Below are positions 17,496 through 26,016 of a stretch of DNA of 33,757 nucleotides, in pieces. Location: the NCBI GenBank assembly GCA_002683655.1, contig NYTS01000099.1:1-33757 (forward strand). Reading direction: 5' to 3'. The position numbers and the translations under genes are program-made. The notes below the pieces were generated by a model, which made no database searches, had not been told where the DNA came from, and worked only from the letters and a program-made list of their open reading frames with translations. Source of the DNA: Deltaproteobacteria bacterium (GTDB lineage: Bacteria; SAR324; NAC60-12). Within the stretch, counting starts at the first letter, position 1. Each line of letters opens with the position of its first letter.

Positions 17496-18056
17496 ATGTT
17501 CAATCAAGATGATCTGCAACGCCTCAAGGAAACCAACGCTTGTCCAGAGGGGAACTTGTCGGAGGCTTTACTAGTCGGGGCCAACTTAGAGGGAGCGCAT
17601 CTGACGGGAGCCAACTTGTTCATCGCAGTTTTGAAGGAAGCCAACCTGCAACAAGCTTTGCTGAGCGATGCCAAGCTGGAGCTGGCGATGTTGCAGAAGG
17701 CAAATCTACGAGAGGCTCATCTTTGATATGCCAACCTTTCATATCCCAACATGCAGGGAACTTCAATGCAAGGGGCGGATCTGACGGGAGCCAATCTCGA
17801 AGGGGCCGATTTGGAGGGAGCTAATCTAGAAGGGGCCAATCTACAAAAAGCTCATCTGGAAGGGGCCAACCTGAGCTACGTAAATCAGCAACGTGCCAAT
17901 CTGGACGGGGCCAGTCTGATCTATGCAAGAACCATCAAGACGCTGCTCGGAGGAGCCCGTCTTTGCAACACGACCATGCCGGACGGACATATTGAGTACA
18001 GCGGTTGCGCTTACCATCCCTTCTTTGACGAAAAAGTCGAATCTCCAGACGAATAA
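17496..18056 (+). pseudogene. Pentapeptide-repeat protein gene interrupted by one in-frame TGA
   Basis: One frame runs from ATG 17496 to TAA at 18054-18056 and is broken only by TGA at 17724-17726. Before the stop: the N-terminal LQRLKETNACPEGNLSEA motif, common in this family, then A(N/D)LxxA pentapeptides ending NLREAHL. After it: YANLSYPNMQG and then ADLTGANLEG-type repeats and the usual C-terminal cap LCNTTMPDG. The interrupting codon sits where an Arg or similar residue would be expected (a CGA-to-TGA change would explain it). Pentapeptide repeats form a right-handed quadrilateral beta-helix of generally unknown function. Except for this codon the gene of 186 codons is intact, so recent inactivation, readthrough or sequencing error are all possible. 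A restart at ATG 17751 is conceivable. Confidence 0.85.
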
Positions 18057-18118
18057 GCCCTGCCGATTTCTTCAATTGAACGGGTTCACTCCTGCAGCGC
18101 CTTGAATCAAACGTTTTC

Positions 18119-19609
18119 TTACCTCTGCAGACGGTTCGGATAGACCTTCAATAATTTGAACAGATCGGGTCGGTCCAAGTTGACTAGATCCGCATTCAAG
18201 GCCTCAATCTGCTGAAGTTTCGACAAATCGTGGGTGAGGCTGAAAGCCATCGCTCTCACTCCCAAGGCTTGGCATCTTGCAATCTCGGTCAAGTCATCTC
18301 GCCCCAATTCGTACTCGACGATGTCAGCCTGGTATTCAGCAATTGCTGCTTCTAAGCTCGGATACATCCAGCGGGTGGCCATCAATTGGGCTTTCGGCTC
18401 AAGGTTTCGAATTCTTTGAAGGACTTCCGTTTTGCGGCACCAGAAAAACACATCATCCAGCATTGCGTGAGCAACTACCAGCTCCAGCACCCGATCCGGA
18501 TCAGCGTCCTTGATCTCGACATAGGCCCCACACCGACTACGACAATGCACCAGAAATTCATCAAGGGTGGGGACCCTCGTTCCAGCATAAATCTCTGAAT
18601 AAGATGACCCTGCATCCAACTGACGGACCTGCTCCAGCGACAATTCTCGGACTAGGCCCTTGCCATTTGTTGTTCGATCCACAGTGTCATCATGCATCAA
18701 GACAATCTCACCATCCGCCGTGGTCCGCACATCGATCTCGACTAGATCAAAGCCCTGTGAAATGCAGATACTGGCAGCAGGCAGGGTGTTTTCAGGTGCC
18801 AGAAAGTTGGCTCCACGATGGCAAACCATCTTGGGGATACCCTGTGAAGCACGAGGCCAAGGTTTGAGAATTTCAGGACAGTCCGAGCAAATCCCCAAGA
18901 TGGGCAAATCATCGAGTCCTCGAAGGACCTCCACTCGTTCTTCATCCCAGGTCACCAACGCCATGCCTTGTTGCTGACAGCGGCTCACCAGTTCCTCAGT
19001 CACTAACTCATGAGGAGTGGAAGAGGCTCGTTTCCAACAAAGATGAATGATGTCTGGCGAAGCAACAGCGCTGTATTCGAAGGGATCCACACCAATTGGT
19101 ATCAGCACAGAGAGCGGATACGAACACTTTGCCCGACGCAGTTGAGCAATCCAGTCCGCATAAAAGGATCCGATGACAGCATATTGGAAGTCATGTTCTT
19201 GCAGAATTTGCCAAGTGGATTCTGCAGCTTCAGCTGCCTTCAGTTCAATGTAAAGTCCAGAGTGGGTTCGTCGGGCTAGTTCAATCACCTCCTCCAGTCG
19301 GGGTACTCGCTGGTTTCCCAGCAGTTCGACTGCACTGATCTCTGCCCAAGTGGCATTTTGTATTAGCAGTGGAATTGCCCCCACTCGCTCCAAGCTTTCA
19401 TCATGACAAACCACCACGACCCCATCTCTGGACAATCGCACATCCAGTTCCCACATTTCAGCGCCCAACTCCCCAGCCAGTTGAAACGCCTCCAGCGTGT
19501 TCTCCGTCCGATAATTACTGGCACCTCGGTGAGCAATTGCTAGTGGTAAGTGCAAATCTTCAACACTAGGCCACCCGAAGCGCGCCATCCATTTTTGATT
19601 AAAGTTCAT
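18119..19609 (-). CDS. Glycerophosphodiester phosphodiesterase, two fused GDPD domains
   Basis: This 496-residue protein hydrolyses glycerophosphodiesters to glycerol 3-phosphate and an alcohol. Unusually it contains two GDPD barrels. Domain 1 (about 20-250) has H27-R28 (AHRGAS), E36 (ENTLEAF), E54/D56 (WELDVR) and H69 (CHDESLERV). Domain 2 (about 258-490) has H264-R265 (CHRGAN), E273 (ENTLPA), E291/D293 (EIDVR) and H307 (MHDDTVDRTTNGKG). Both keep the metal and acid/base residues, so both could be active; domain 2 is nearer the consensus. No signal peptide is seen, so a cytoplasmic role is likely. It is divergent from the ABC importer starting at 20080, whose ATPase is of the UgpC type, consistent with uptake and hydrolysis of glycerophosphodiesters or related sugar phosphates. 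Confidence 0.94.
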   Translation of the reverse strand: MNFNQKWMARFGWPSVEDLHLPLAIAHRGASNYRTENTLEAFQLAGELGAEMWELDVRLSRDGVVVVCHDESLERVGAIPLLIQNATWAEISAVELLGNQRVPRLEEVIELARRTHSGLYIELKAAEAAESTWQILQEHDFQYAVIGSFYADWIAQLRRAKCSYPLSVLIPIGVDPFEYSAVASPDIIHLCWKRASSTPHELVTEELVSRCQQQGMALVTWDEERVEVLRGLDDLPILGICSDCPEILKPWPRASQGIPKMVCHRGANFLAPENTLPAASICISQGFDLVEIDVRTTADGEIVLMHDDTVDRTTNGKGLVRELSLEQVRQLDAGSSYSEIYAGTRVPTLDEFLVHCRSRCGAYVEIKDADPDRVLELVVAHAMLDDVFFWCRKTEVLQRIRNLEPKAQLMATRWMYPSLEAAIAEYQADIVEYELGRDDLTEIARCQALGVRAMAFSLTHDLSKLQQIEALNADLVNLDRPDLFKLLKVYPNRLQR

Positions 19610-19652
19610 TTTGCCTATTTGACATGGTTAATCCGAAGAGATTTTTTTACTG

Positions 19653-19668
19653 ATTTTATTAATAAAAT
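19653..19668. promoter_or_regulatory. Perfect 16-base AT palindrome
   Basis: ATTTTATTAATAAAAT is its own reverse complement. It lies about 45 bases upstream of the GDPD start, where an operator could act on that gene. In AT-rich DNA such palindromes arise by chance fairly easily, so the operator reading is weak. Confidence 0.3.
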
Positions 19669-19939
19669 AACATGTTTTTTTGATGTAAATTTTATAATTT
19701 TATTTTCGTTAAATTAAAATACGTCATTTCAGAGCAAGAATAAAATTCAACCGAAAATAAATGTTATCTATTACCTTTTCATTTTTGTTTGACTGTATTA
19801 AAAATTTGGCCCGTGGTAATTGACTCTCTTCAGAGAGCTTTGGGTTGCCAATCCTGCCTTGATTACGATGGCATTGTTTTCATCATGCTAACATTCTCAA
19901 AACAATCAGCTATTATGATTGAGTGGTAGAAGATTCTGT

Positions 19940-19958
19940 CTGGAAAATAGTTTTCCAG
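19940..19958. promoter_or_regulatory. Candidate operator: 8-bp perfect inverted repeat with 3-base centre
   Basis: CTGGAAAA-TAG-TTTTCCAG is an exact inverted repeat, 122 bases before the ATG of the binding-protein gene. Length and symmetry suit a dimeric regulator site; it is followed by neither a T tract nor a gene end, so a terminator is less likely. The regulator is not encoded in this window. Confidence 0.5.
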
Positions 19959-20079
19959 GCTCGTTTACTTTAAATAAATGAATGATCAAGAATCTTGAGA
20001 ACAAGGCATGTGAATTTGCCAGTTTATGTTAGGGCTTTGTCATGAAGGCAAAATTCCTTAATCAGCTTGGAGGTTTGTT

Positions 20080-21447
20080 ATGTTGAAAGTGAGTTTGAAA
20101 CGCGCATTGACTGGATTTGTGATGCTTGCCACAGCAGCCAGTTTGCCTTTTAGTCAAGCAATCGCTAGGGATTTGACCATACAGGTATGGGCAGGTGGCT
20201 CTAACGTCGCCGACGCCTACCGTGTTGACGCTATTACCATGGCAGCAGACATCCTCGAAAGAGAGGCGGCTATTCGTGGTGAAGAGTTAAACATCACTGT
20301 TGAGACGAAGTACGACTTTGATGGATGGGGTGGTTTTAAGCAGGCAGTGACACTGGCCGCAGAAGCCAATAATGCCCCACACATCGTAGTAACAGGCCAC
20401 GAAGATATCGCGCCATGGTCTCAGTCTGGTTTGATTCGGCCAATCGAAGATTATGTTGATTTCGACAGCTGGCCTCTTAGCGATCTGTTCGAGAATCTAA
20501 TTGAGATTTCATCTTTTGAGGGAGTCATTTATGGAGTCCCTCAAGATGCGGAATCACGGCCGTTCTTTGCTTGGATCCCTCACCTCAAGGCCATTGGCTA
20601 CAGCGATGCTGATATTCGTGCTATGCCAGAAAAGGTGCAGAGTGGTCAATACACCTTGGACGATGTATTGAATGATGCCAAGAAAATGCAAGATGCAGGT
20701 CTTGTCGAAGCAGGATATGGTTGGTATCCCCGTGTTTCGAAGGGTGGCGACTACTGGCAGTTCTATCTCTCCTATGGTGGAGAGATGCTGGATAGCTCCA
20801 CTGGAAAATTGGTCTTCAATAAGGCCGCGATGCAAAAAGTTTATGAATTTTTTGCAAAAGCTGTCGAAATGGGAATTACCCGTAAAAACCATATCGGAAC
20901 CCCCTGGGATCAATGGTACTCCGAGGTCGCTTCCGGTAAAGCTGGTTTGTGGCATGGAGGTACCTGGCACTATGCGCGATATACCGGCAAAGAGGGGCTT
21001 CAAGACTTCTTTGGCAGTGTGATGTTTAGCTTGATTCCAGCCGGGGACAGCAACGGTAGCGCGAATACCATTACTCACCCCTTGGTCTATCTGGTGACAA
21101 ACCGAGGAAGTGATGATGATGCAGCAGTAGCCGCCCAATTGATAGCTATTGCTTCAGAGCCTCGCATCAACACGCTGCATGCAATCAAGTCTGCACATCT
21201 TGGCATTGCCAAGTCACAGCAGTCTGTACCTCTTTACGCTAATGATCGCTGGGCTAGTGAAGCGACCGTTCGCCTGTTGCCCTATGCCAGTGCTCAACCC
21301 AACCACACAGGTTTCTCACCCTATTTTGATGCAATGTGGAAGGGACTTGAAGCCAGTTGGACTGGTCAGAAATCTCCTGCAGAAGCTATTGCTGATGTGG
21401 AGTCTGAGCTGAAAGCCCAACTCGGAGGTGACATCCTCATCCGCTAA
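20080..21447 (+). CDS. Extracellular solute-binding protein family 1 (sugar or glycerophosphodiester type)
   Basis: This is the periplasmic binding protein of the ABC importer that follows, with 455 residues. The start is ATG 20080, with GGAGG at 20069-20073. The Sec signal peptide (KRALTGFVMLATAASLPFSQAIA) is cleaved near AIA-RD. The mature protein opens DLTIQVWAGG and continues with the family-1 hallmarks: a hinge-region stretch APHIVVTGHEDIAPW, YGVPQDAESRPFFAW, and WYSEVASGKAGLWHGGTWHY near the ligand cleft. It is aromatic-rich there, as in carbohydrate-binding members. It is the first gene of the cluster, and a stem-loop follows its stop. The neighbouring GDPD and UgpC-like ATPase suggest glycerol-phosphate-containing substrates, but the ligand is inference. 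Confidence 0.93.
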   Translation: MLKVSLKRALTGFVMLATAASLPFSQAIARDLTIQVWAGGSNVADAYRVDAITMAADILEREAAIRGEELNITVETKYDFDGWGGFKQAVTLAAEANNAPHIVVTGHEDIAPWSQSGLIRPIEDYVDFDSWPLSDLFENLIEISSFEGVIYGVPQDAESRPFFAWIPHLKAIGYSDADIRAMPEKVQSGQYTLDDVLNDAKKMQDAGLVEAGYGWYPRVSKGGDYWQFYLSYGGEMLDSSTGKLVFNKAAMQKVYEFFAKAVEMGITRKNHIGTPWDQWYSEVASGKAGLWHGGTWHYARYTGKEGLQDFFGSVMFSLIPAGDSNGSANTITHPLVYLVTNRGSDDDAAVAAQLIAIASEPRINTLHAIKSAHLGIAKSQQSVPLYANDRWASEATVRLLPYASAQPNHTGFSPYFDAMWKGLEASWTGQKSPAEAIADVESELKAQLGGDILIR

Positions 21448-21460
21448 TTCTCTCTGTCAT

Positions 21461-21482
21461 CTCCCCGGATCATTCTGGGGGG
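21461..21482 (+). terminator. GC-rich stem-loop between binding-protein and permease genes
   Basis: Bases 21461-21469 pair with 21474-21482 around a TCAT loop (CCCCGGA with TCTGGGG, one G-T wobble, extended by further pairs). It begins 13 bases after the binding-protein stop and has no T tract behind it. Such hairpins after binding-protein genes commonly stabilise the upstream mRNA or partly terminate transcription, giving an excess of binding protein over permease. Confidence 0.6.
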
Positions 21483-21520
21483 GTGCCCTTCCTTCAAATT
21501 CTGATTCGCTTGATTGGCCA

Positions 21521-22832
21521 ATGAGTTTATCTGCAAAACTTGGCTATGTTTTTATCGCCCCTGCGCTTATATTAGTTGCTGTCTTTTTTTTGACGCCAGT
21601 GGTACTCACAGGCATCTTCTCCTTCACAAATATGAGTACAGCCACCGGGATTACAGGTGGTGCCTATCAAATCACACCCTCACTCCTTAGGGATCTCTCT
21701 GACCAAGGCTTCGAAAAAGCAAATCTGGATAGCATTGGTTCCGAGAGTTACGAAATTGCTCAAGCCACTTTACAGATTGCCCGTAACGCTGGTACAGAGC
21801 CTTCCTTACTAGCAGAACTTGAAGAAGAACATCTTGGGCAGAACTTCAAGAGCCGTAGAGAATTCGAACGTTTCCTAAAAAAAACTACAAAACCGACCAC
21901 GTAGTACACGTGAACTGAAATCAACCTCACCATACTTCAGAAAATCGCTGATCAATGAGCGGTTTGAGACAGAAACTGATTTGAAAGCTGCGCTTGCTGA
22001 GCTGCAAATTGAGCTTACTCCTTATCAAATCAATACGCTCAGCCAGGCTGCCTACACTGGATGGGTATGGACAACAGATAATTTCCACAAGATGACGATC
22101 CTCCCAGAGACAAAGCAAATACTCTTCAACACGATCATCTATGTCACCTTCACCTTGCTGCTCTTCAACGTGGGCTTTGCGCTAGTCCTGGCTATCGCCA
22201 CCTTTTATTTACCGAAGGGGCAAGCAGGAATTTTTAGAGCTCTATGGCTTCTACCCCGCATTTCACCCTCTGTGCTTTATGTTGTGCTCTGGAAGTGGCT
22301 GACTTGGGACACAGGATTTTTGAACGCCATCCTGAATCCTCTAGGTGTCGCACAGCGCAACTGGATGTTGGATACAACTCTGAATGCATGGGTCTTTGTT
22401 GTGCTGATCAACGGATTCATTGGTGCTTCGATGGGAATGATTCTGTTCTCCAGTGCCATCACAGCGATTCCCAAACCATTGCTTTATGCGAGTGAGGTTG
22501 ACGGAGCCAATCGCTGGCAACAGATTCGCTTCATCATCTTGCCACAGTTAAAGTGGCCGATCCTCTTTGTGACGGTCTATCAGTGTCTTTCCTTATTGAC
22601 ATCCTTTGAACAAATTCTGCTCTCTACAGATGGAGGACCCGGCTCTACAACGGAAGTCTGGGCTCTAGCGGCTTACCATAACGCTTTGGACAATTATTGG
22701 GGCAATTTACAATATGGATATGGAGCAGCCCTGGCTCTTGTGCTGGTTGTTATTGGTGTGATCATGTCTTTCATTTTTCTACGTTTTTTCCGCTTTCAAG
22801 AGTTGGTGCGTCAACCACGAATTGAGCAATAA
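21521..22832 (+). pseudogene. ABC sugar-type permease (MalF/UgpA class) split by a one-base homopolymer frameshift
   Basis: The first part, from ATG 21521, encodes MSLSAKLGYVFIAPALI and a charged periplasmic insertion, and runs into a stop at 21902-21904. The remainder, to 22832, is open in another frame (from TTG 21981 or further upstream). It carries the permease core, including the ATPase-contact EAA loop (ASEVDGANRWQQIRFIILP). The frames meet at eight As, 21877-21884: with seven As the reading would be FLKKLQNRPRSTRELKS without any stop, giving 436 residues. All other genes of this importer are intact. Possible readings are a sequencing error, a recent mutation, or slippage at the A run that yields some full-length protein. 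The insertion of about 150 residues between membrane spans 1 and 2 resembles the long MalF periplasmic loop. Confidence 0.85.
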
Positions 22833-22840
22833 GGGTTCTG

Positions 22841-23665
22841 GTGTCTCAAAACTTCAAAAATTGGCCTATTCTCACCGCTTTGGTGTTGGCAACCGTGCCG
22901 ATCGTGCTGATGTATTCCTATCTGGTGTTGGATACCGTCACTAATACGGAACCTGGAGGAATCCTGCCAAGCAGCTTTACCCTGGAACACTGGCGCTTTC
23001 TTTACGAGAACATTGAGGGGAAAGCAAACATCTGGCAGGTGACCCTAAACACTCTCGTTTTTGCCAGCTCCGTGATGTTACTGGTGCTCTCTGTTTCTTC
23101 AACAGCAGGGTACGCTCTCTCCCGCCTAAACATTCCTTTTCGTCGGGAATTTCTTGCAGGAGTTTTGATTTTACACGCTTTTCCTTCGATCACTTTGATC
23201 ATTGCAATCTTTCTGATTCTGCAGTTGATTGGGCTCTACAACACGCTCATCGGAGTGATTATTGTGATGACATCGCTCCAACTCCCACTCGGTATTTGGA
23301 TTATGAAAGGATTCTATGACTCCGTGCCTTGGGAGATCGAGATGGCAGGATTGCAGGATGGTGCTAGTCGTTTCACGGTTTGGTATCATCTTGTCCTCCC
23401 CCAGGTCCGTCCGGGGATTATCGCCTTAGGTGTGTTCTCTTTTCTCTCTGGCTGGGGAGAGTACATCCTACCAACCGTTTTGGCGCCAGCGAATAATGTT
23501 CAGGTACTTTCTGGCTACTTGGCTTCCCTTATCGCAGATGATCGAAATTTTGAATTCAATCTCTTCAAATCAGTGGGGCTCTTCTATGCGACTCCCGTTG
23601 TAATCATGTATCTGTTCTTTCAAGACAAATTGATGAACATCTACGGAGGAGGAACCAAAGGCTAA
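22841..23665 (+). CDS. ABC sugar-type permease, second subunit (MalG/UgpE class)
   Basis: This inner-membrane permease partner has 274 residues. It starts at GTG 22841, nine bases after the first permease ends, with AAGGG about ten bases upstream. Six hydrophobic spans are visible, the first at LTALVLATVPIVLMYSYLVL. The EAA loop that docks on the ATPase is EIEMAGLQDGASRFTVWYHLVLPQVRPGI, of which the EMAGLQDGAS part is typical of this class. The protein lacks a long periplasmic loop, as expected of MalG-type subunits. Its stop overlaps the ATPase start (TAATG). The open frame and coupling suggest the cluster is still translated. Confidence 0.93.
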   Translation: MSQNFKNWPILTALVLATVPIVLMYSYLVLDTVTNTEPGGILPSSFTLEHWRFLYENIEGKANIWQVTLNTLVFASSVMLLVLSVSSTAGYALSRLNIPFRREFLAGVLILHAFPSITLIIAIFLILQLIGLYNTLIGVIIVMTSLQLPLGIWIMKGFYDSVPWEIEMAGLQDGASRFTVWYHLVLPQVRPGIIALGVFSFLSGWGEYILPTVLAPANNVQVLSGYLASLIADDRNFEFNLFKSVGLFYATPVVIMYLFFQDKLMNIYGGGTKG

Positions 23666-24723
23666 TGGAAATCATTCTTGAAGATTTCACCAAACGCTTT
23701 GGTGAGGTGACCGTCATCGAAAAAATGAACCTGAAGATTCGGGAAGGTGAACTGCTCGCACTTCTGGGTCCATCCGGATGTGGCAAATCAACCACTCTCT
23801 TCACAATTTGTGGAATTCATCGGGTTGATGGTGGACGTGTCCTATTTGGAGATCAGGATGTCAGTCGTGTTCCAGCCCAGCAACGCAACGTGGGTGTCGT
23901 GTTCCAGTCGTATGCGCTCTATCCTCATATGAGTGTTTTTGAAAACATTGCTTTTCCATTGACTGTCCGCAAAGAGCACAAAAACACAATCCGTGAGAAA
24001 GTCGCTGAGATTGCTGAGTTAGTTCATATTGGAGAATTATTAAAGCGACGACCCGAGCAGCTCTCTGGCGGTCAACAGCAGCGTGTTGCTCTTGCAAGAG
24101 CATTGGTGCGCAAACCTAGTATCTTGCTTCTGGATGAACCCTTGGCAAACCTGGATGCCAAGCTCCGTCTTGAAATGCGATCTGAAATCCGGCGGATTCA
24201 GTTGGAAACTAGAATCTCCGCAGTACTGGTGACTCATGATCAGGTTGAAGCGATGAGCATGAGTGACCGGATTGCAATCATGAAGGAGGGTGAGATTCTA
24301 CAAGTTGCTTCTCCCACAGAAATGTATCAACAACCGATCAATGATTTTGTAGCTGGTTTCTTGGGTAACCCACCAATCGCTTTTCTGGATGCACATGTGC
24401 AGGAGGGTGAAATTCATCTTTTGAACAGAAAAATTCAATTTAATTTTCCAGGCAGCTCCATGCCTACAAATGGGACGAAGATTCGCTTGGGTATTCGGCC
24501 AGAACACTACCAGCCCAACAACCCTATTCAAATCCCTGGAACCATCTCTTTCGTTGAAACCCAAGGACGTGAAAATCTATATGATGTGATGCTTGATGAC
24601 GGCAGCATCCTTCGCTCCATTCAATCCTCCGCTACGGAAAGCATTGAAAAAAGCGCTCAGGTCCTTTGGGGAATCCAGCCCGACAAAGTGCTGATTTTCG
24701 ATCAGGCAGGCAATCGAATCTGA
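23665..24723 (+). CDS. ABC transporter ATP-binding protein (UgpC/MalK type)
   Basis: This cytoplasmic ATPase of a carbohydrate or glycerol-phosphate importer has 352 residues. Walker A is GPSGCGKS (residues 35-42). The Q-loop is VVFQSYALYPHMSVFENIAFPL, the signature LSGGQQQRVALARALVRKP, Walker B ILLLDEPLANLDAKLR and the switch histidine VTHDQVEAM. The C-terminal 110 residues are the regulatory MalK-type OB/TOBE domain (RLGIRPEHY). The start overlaps the preceding stop. This class is often shared among importers, so it could serve others. The nearby GDPD gene makes a Ugp-like role attractive, but the symbol is withheld. Confidence 0.94.
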   Translation: MEIILEDFTKRFGEVTVIEKMNLKIREGELLALLGPSGCGKSTTLFTICGIHRVDGGRVLFGDQDVSRVPAQQRNVGVVFQSYALYPHMSVFENIAFPLTVRKEHKNTIREKVAEIAELVHIGELLKRRPEQLSGGQQQRVALARALVRKPSILLLDEPLANLDAKLRLEMRSEIRRIQLETRISAVLVTHDQVEAMSMSDRIAIMKEGEILQVASPTEMYQQPINDFVAGFLGNPPIAFLDAHVQEGEIHLLNRKIQFNFPGSSMPTNGTKIRLGIRPEHYQPNNPIQIPGTISFVETQGRENLYDVMLDDGSILRSIQSSATESIEKSAQVLWGIQPDKVLIFDQAGNRI

Positions 24724-24988
24724 TCTTTATTCAAGAAAGCTCTCGCCCCATTCTCTGTTTTCCAAAGTAAATTCAAACTTAGAAGTCGATCTCCGAATTC
24801 AATTCTGAAAATGGAATGCGCACTGTAGTTCACAAAACCGTCAACCAGTTACAACCACCTTCTCAAGAAGATCGTAGCCAAGCTGCAACTGTGGTAGTTC
24901 AGCTTCTCATGAGCATTGGATGCGAAGCTGGCCTTGCCTCAACGAGGTGGAAGTGAGGCGACCTCAAGCTTCCAGTGATTTTCCAGAA

Positions 24989-25830
24989 AAGATCATCCTG
25001 GGAGCCTCGAACCTTGAACGCTGCAAGGGAGTCTGAGAAAGCGCTTAGGTCATCCGTATAGCAAAAATTGGTGTTTTGTTGGCAACCGAAGTGGACTGGG
25101 GAATGGCTCGCTCCAAACATCACCACACCACCAAGGAACTGGCAGAACGATTGGGCTGGGGCTACGCTTTTAGAGTGGAGTTCGTCGAATTGGGATTGGG
25201 AGATCCGCCGGAGACAGCTGAGTTTAACGGAGTACCGAATGAGCATGGTCTCCATGGCAATGCCATCCTATCTCGGTGACCATTGCGAAAAATCAAACTG
25301 ATTGCGCTGGACAAAGGAGGTTTGTCGTTTGTCCTGTCACCTAAATAAGACGGGCAGCATAGAGTCGGTGGTCAAATGGCGATCGCTGCGCTTCTTGATA
25401 CGGAGAAAGGCCCACTTGGTTGTGTCGCTGTTCATTATGAAAGTGAAAGTAATCCAGATCATCGGAATCAGCAGACTCAGCGATTGATGAAATTGTTGGT
25501 GCAGGAATATGGAACGATTCCCATGGTGATTGGAGGCGACCTGAACACCAACACTCTCTCCGAAGCTCACACCAGTCAAACACAACGAAGAAATCAGCCA
25601 GAGTCTTGGGAGCCCAGCTTCTCCACTTTTGCAAATTACAATTTTCCATGGGAAACCACCAATACTGGCCAGACCACCACTCGTGGAGGCCCTCATGCAC
25701 CACACCAAACTCTCGACTGGTTACTGCTCAGATCCTGTCTGGGGAGTCAATCCCATGTTGTTCCCGCTCTCTTAAAATCAGGGAACTGCTGTCTGATCAT
25801 GAAATGGTTGTAACAACCGTCTCCTGCTAG
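24989..25830 (+). pseudogene. Endonuclease/exonuclease/phosphatase (EEP) family protein, multiply disrupted
   Basis: A single frame shows the family along its length: NLERCKGV, VLLATEVDWGMARSKHHHTT, NEHGLHGNAILSR, VAVHYESESNP and VIGGDLNT (metal-binding Asp/Asn), followed by the LDW segment. The final LLSDHEMVV (catalytic Asp-His) is in another frame. In-frame stops lie at 25034 (TGA), 25046 (TAG), 25277 (TGA) and 25346 (TAA), and a frameshift lies near 25765-25790. This amount of damage cannot be sequencing error. EEP proteins are Mg2+-dependent phosphodiesterases (nucleases, sphingomyelinases, inositol phosphatases). Lying directly after the ABC importer and near a GDPD, the ancestor may have hydrolysed a phosphodiester taken up by it. 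Its start is not recognisable. Confidence 0.86.
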
Positions 25831-26016
25831 ATCGCCCACTTCACTTCCTTACCTATCAGAATTCATTGCATCCAATGACTGATTTTTGAATGGGTTCGTG
25901 GAGTAGACCATTTCTAGAATGCTCAACTTTTTCTCCTAATATAAAGGTGCCACTTGATAAACTGGGACGCTTCCCCCCACCTAGATCGGTTTGATCCTTT
26001 ACCGAATGAAAAGACC

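Larger units (their letters stand above)
19610..20079. promoter_or_regulatory. AT-rich divergent control region between the GDPD gene and the ABC operon
   Basis: A 470-base divergent spacer without a convincing gene. Positions 19640-19800 are strongly AT-rich. It contains two notable palindromes (annotated separately) and a short CTCTC-TTCA-GAGAG repeat at 19824-19837. GGAGG at 20069-20073 is the ribosome binding site of the binding-protein gene. No confident -35/-10 pairs could be assigned by eye. Confidence 0.5.

Noticed and set aside
17496-18056. Selenocysteine or TGA-as-Trp recoding in the pentapeptide gene
   Set aside because: No selenocysteine insertion structure is evident, pentapeptide proteins are not selenoproteins, and TGA serves as the normal stop of several neighbours.
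20554-21138. 194-codon minus-strand ORF inside the binding-protein gene
   Set aside because: Antisense shadow of a strongly supported gene.
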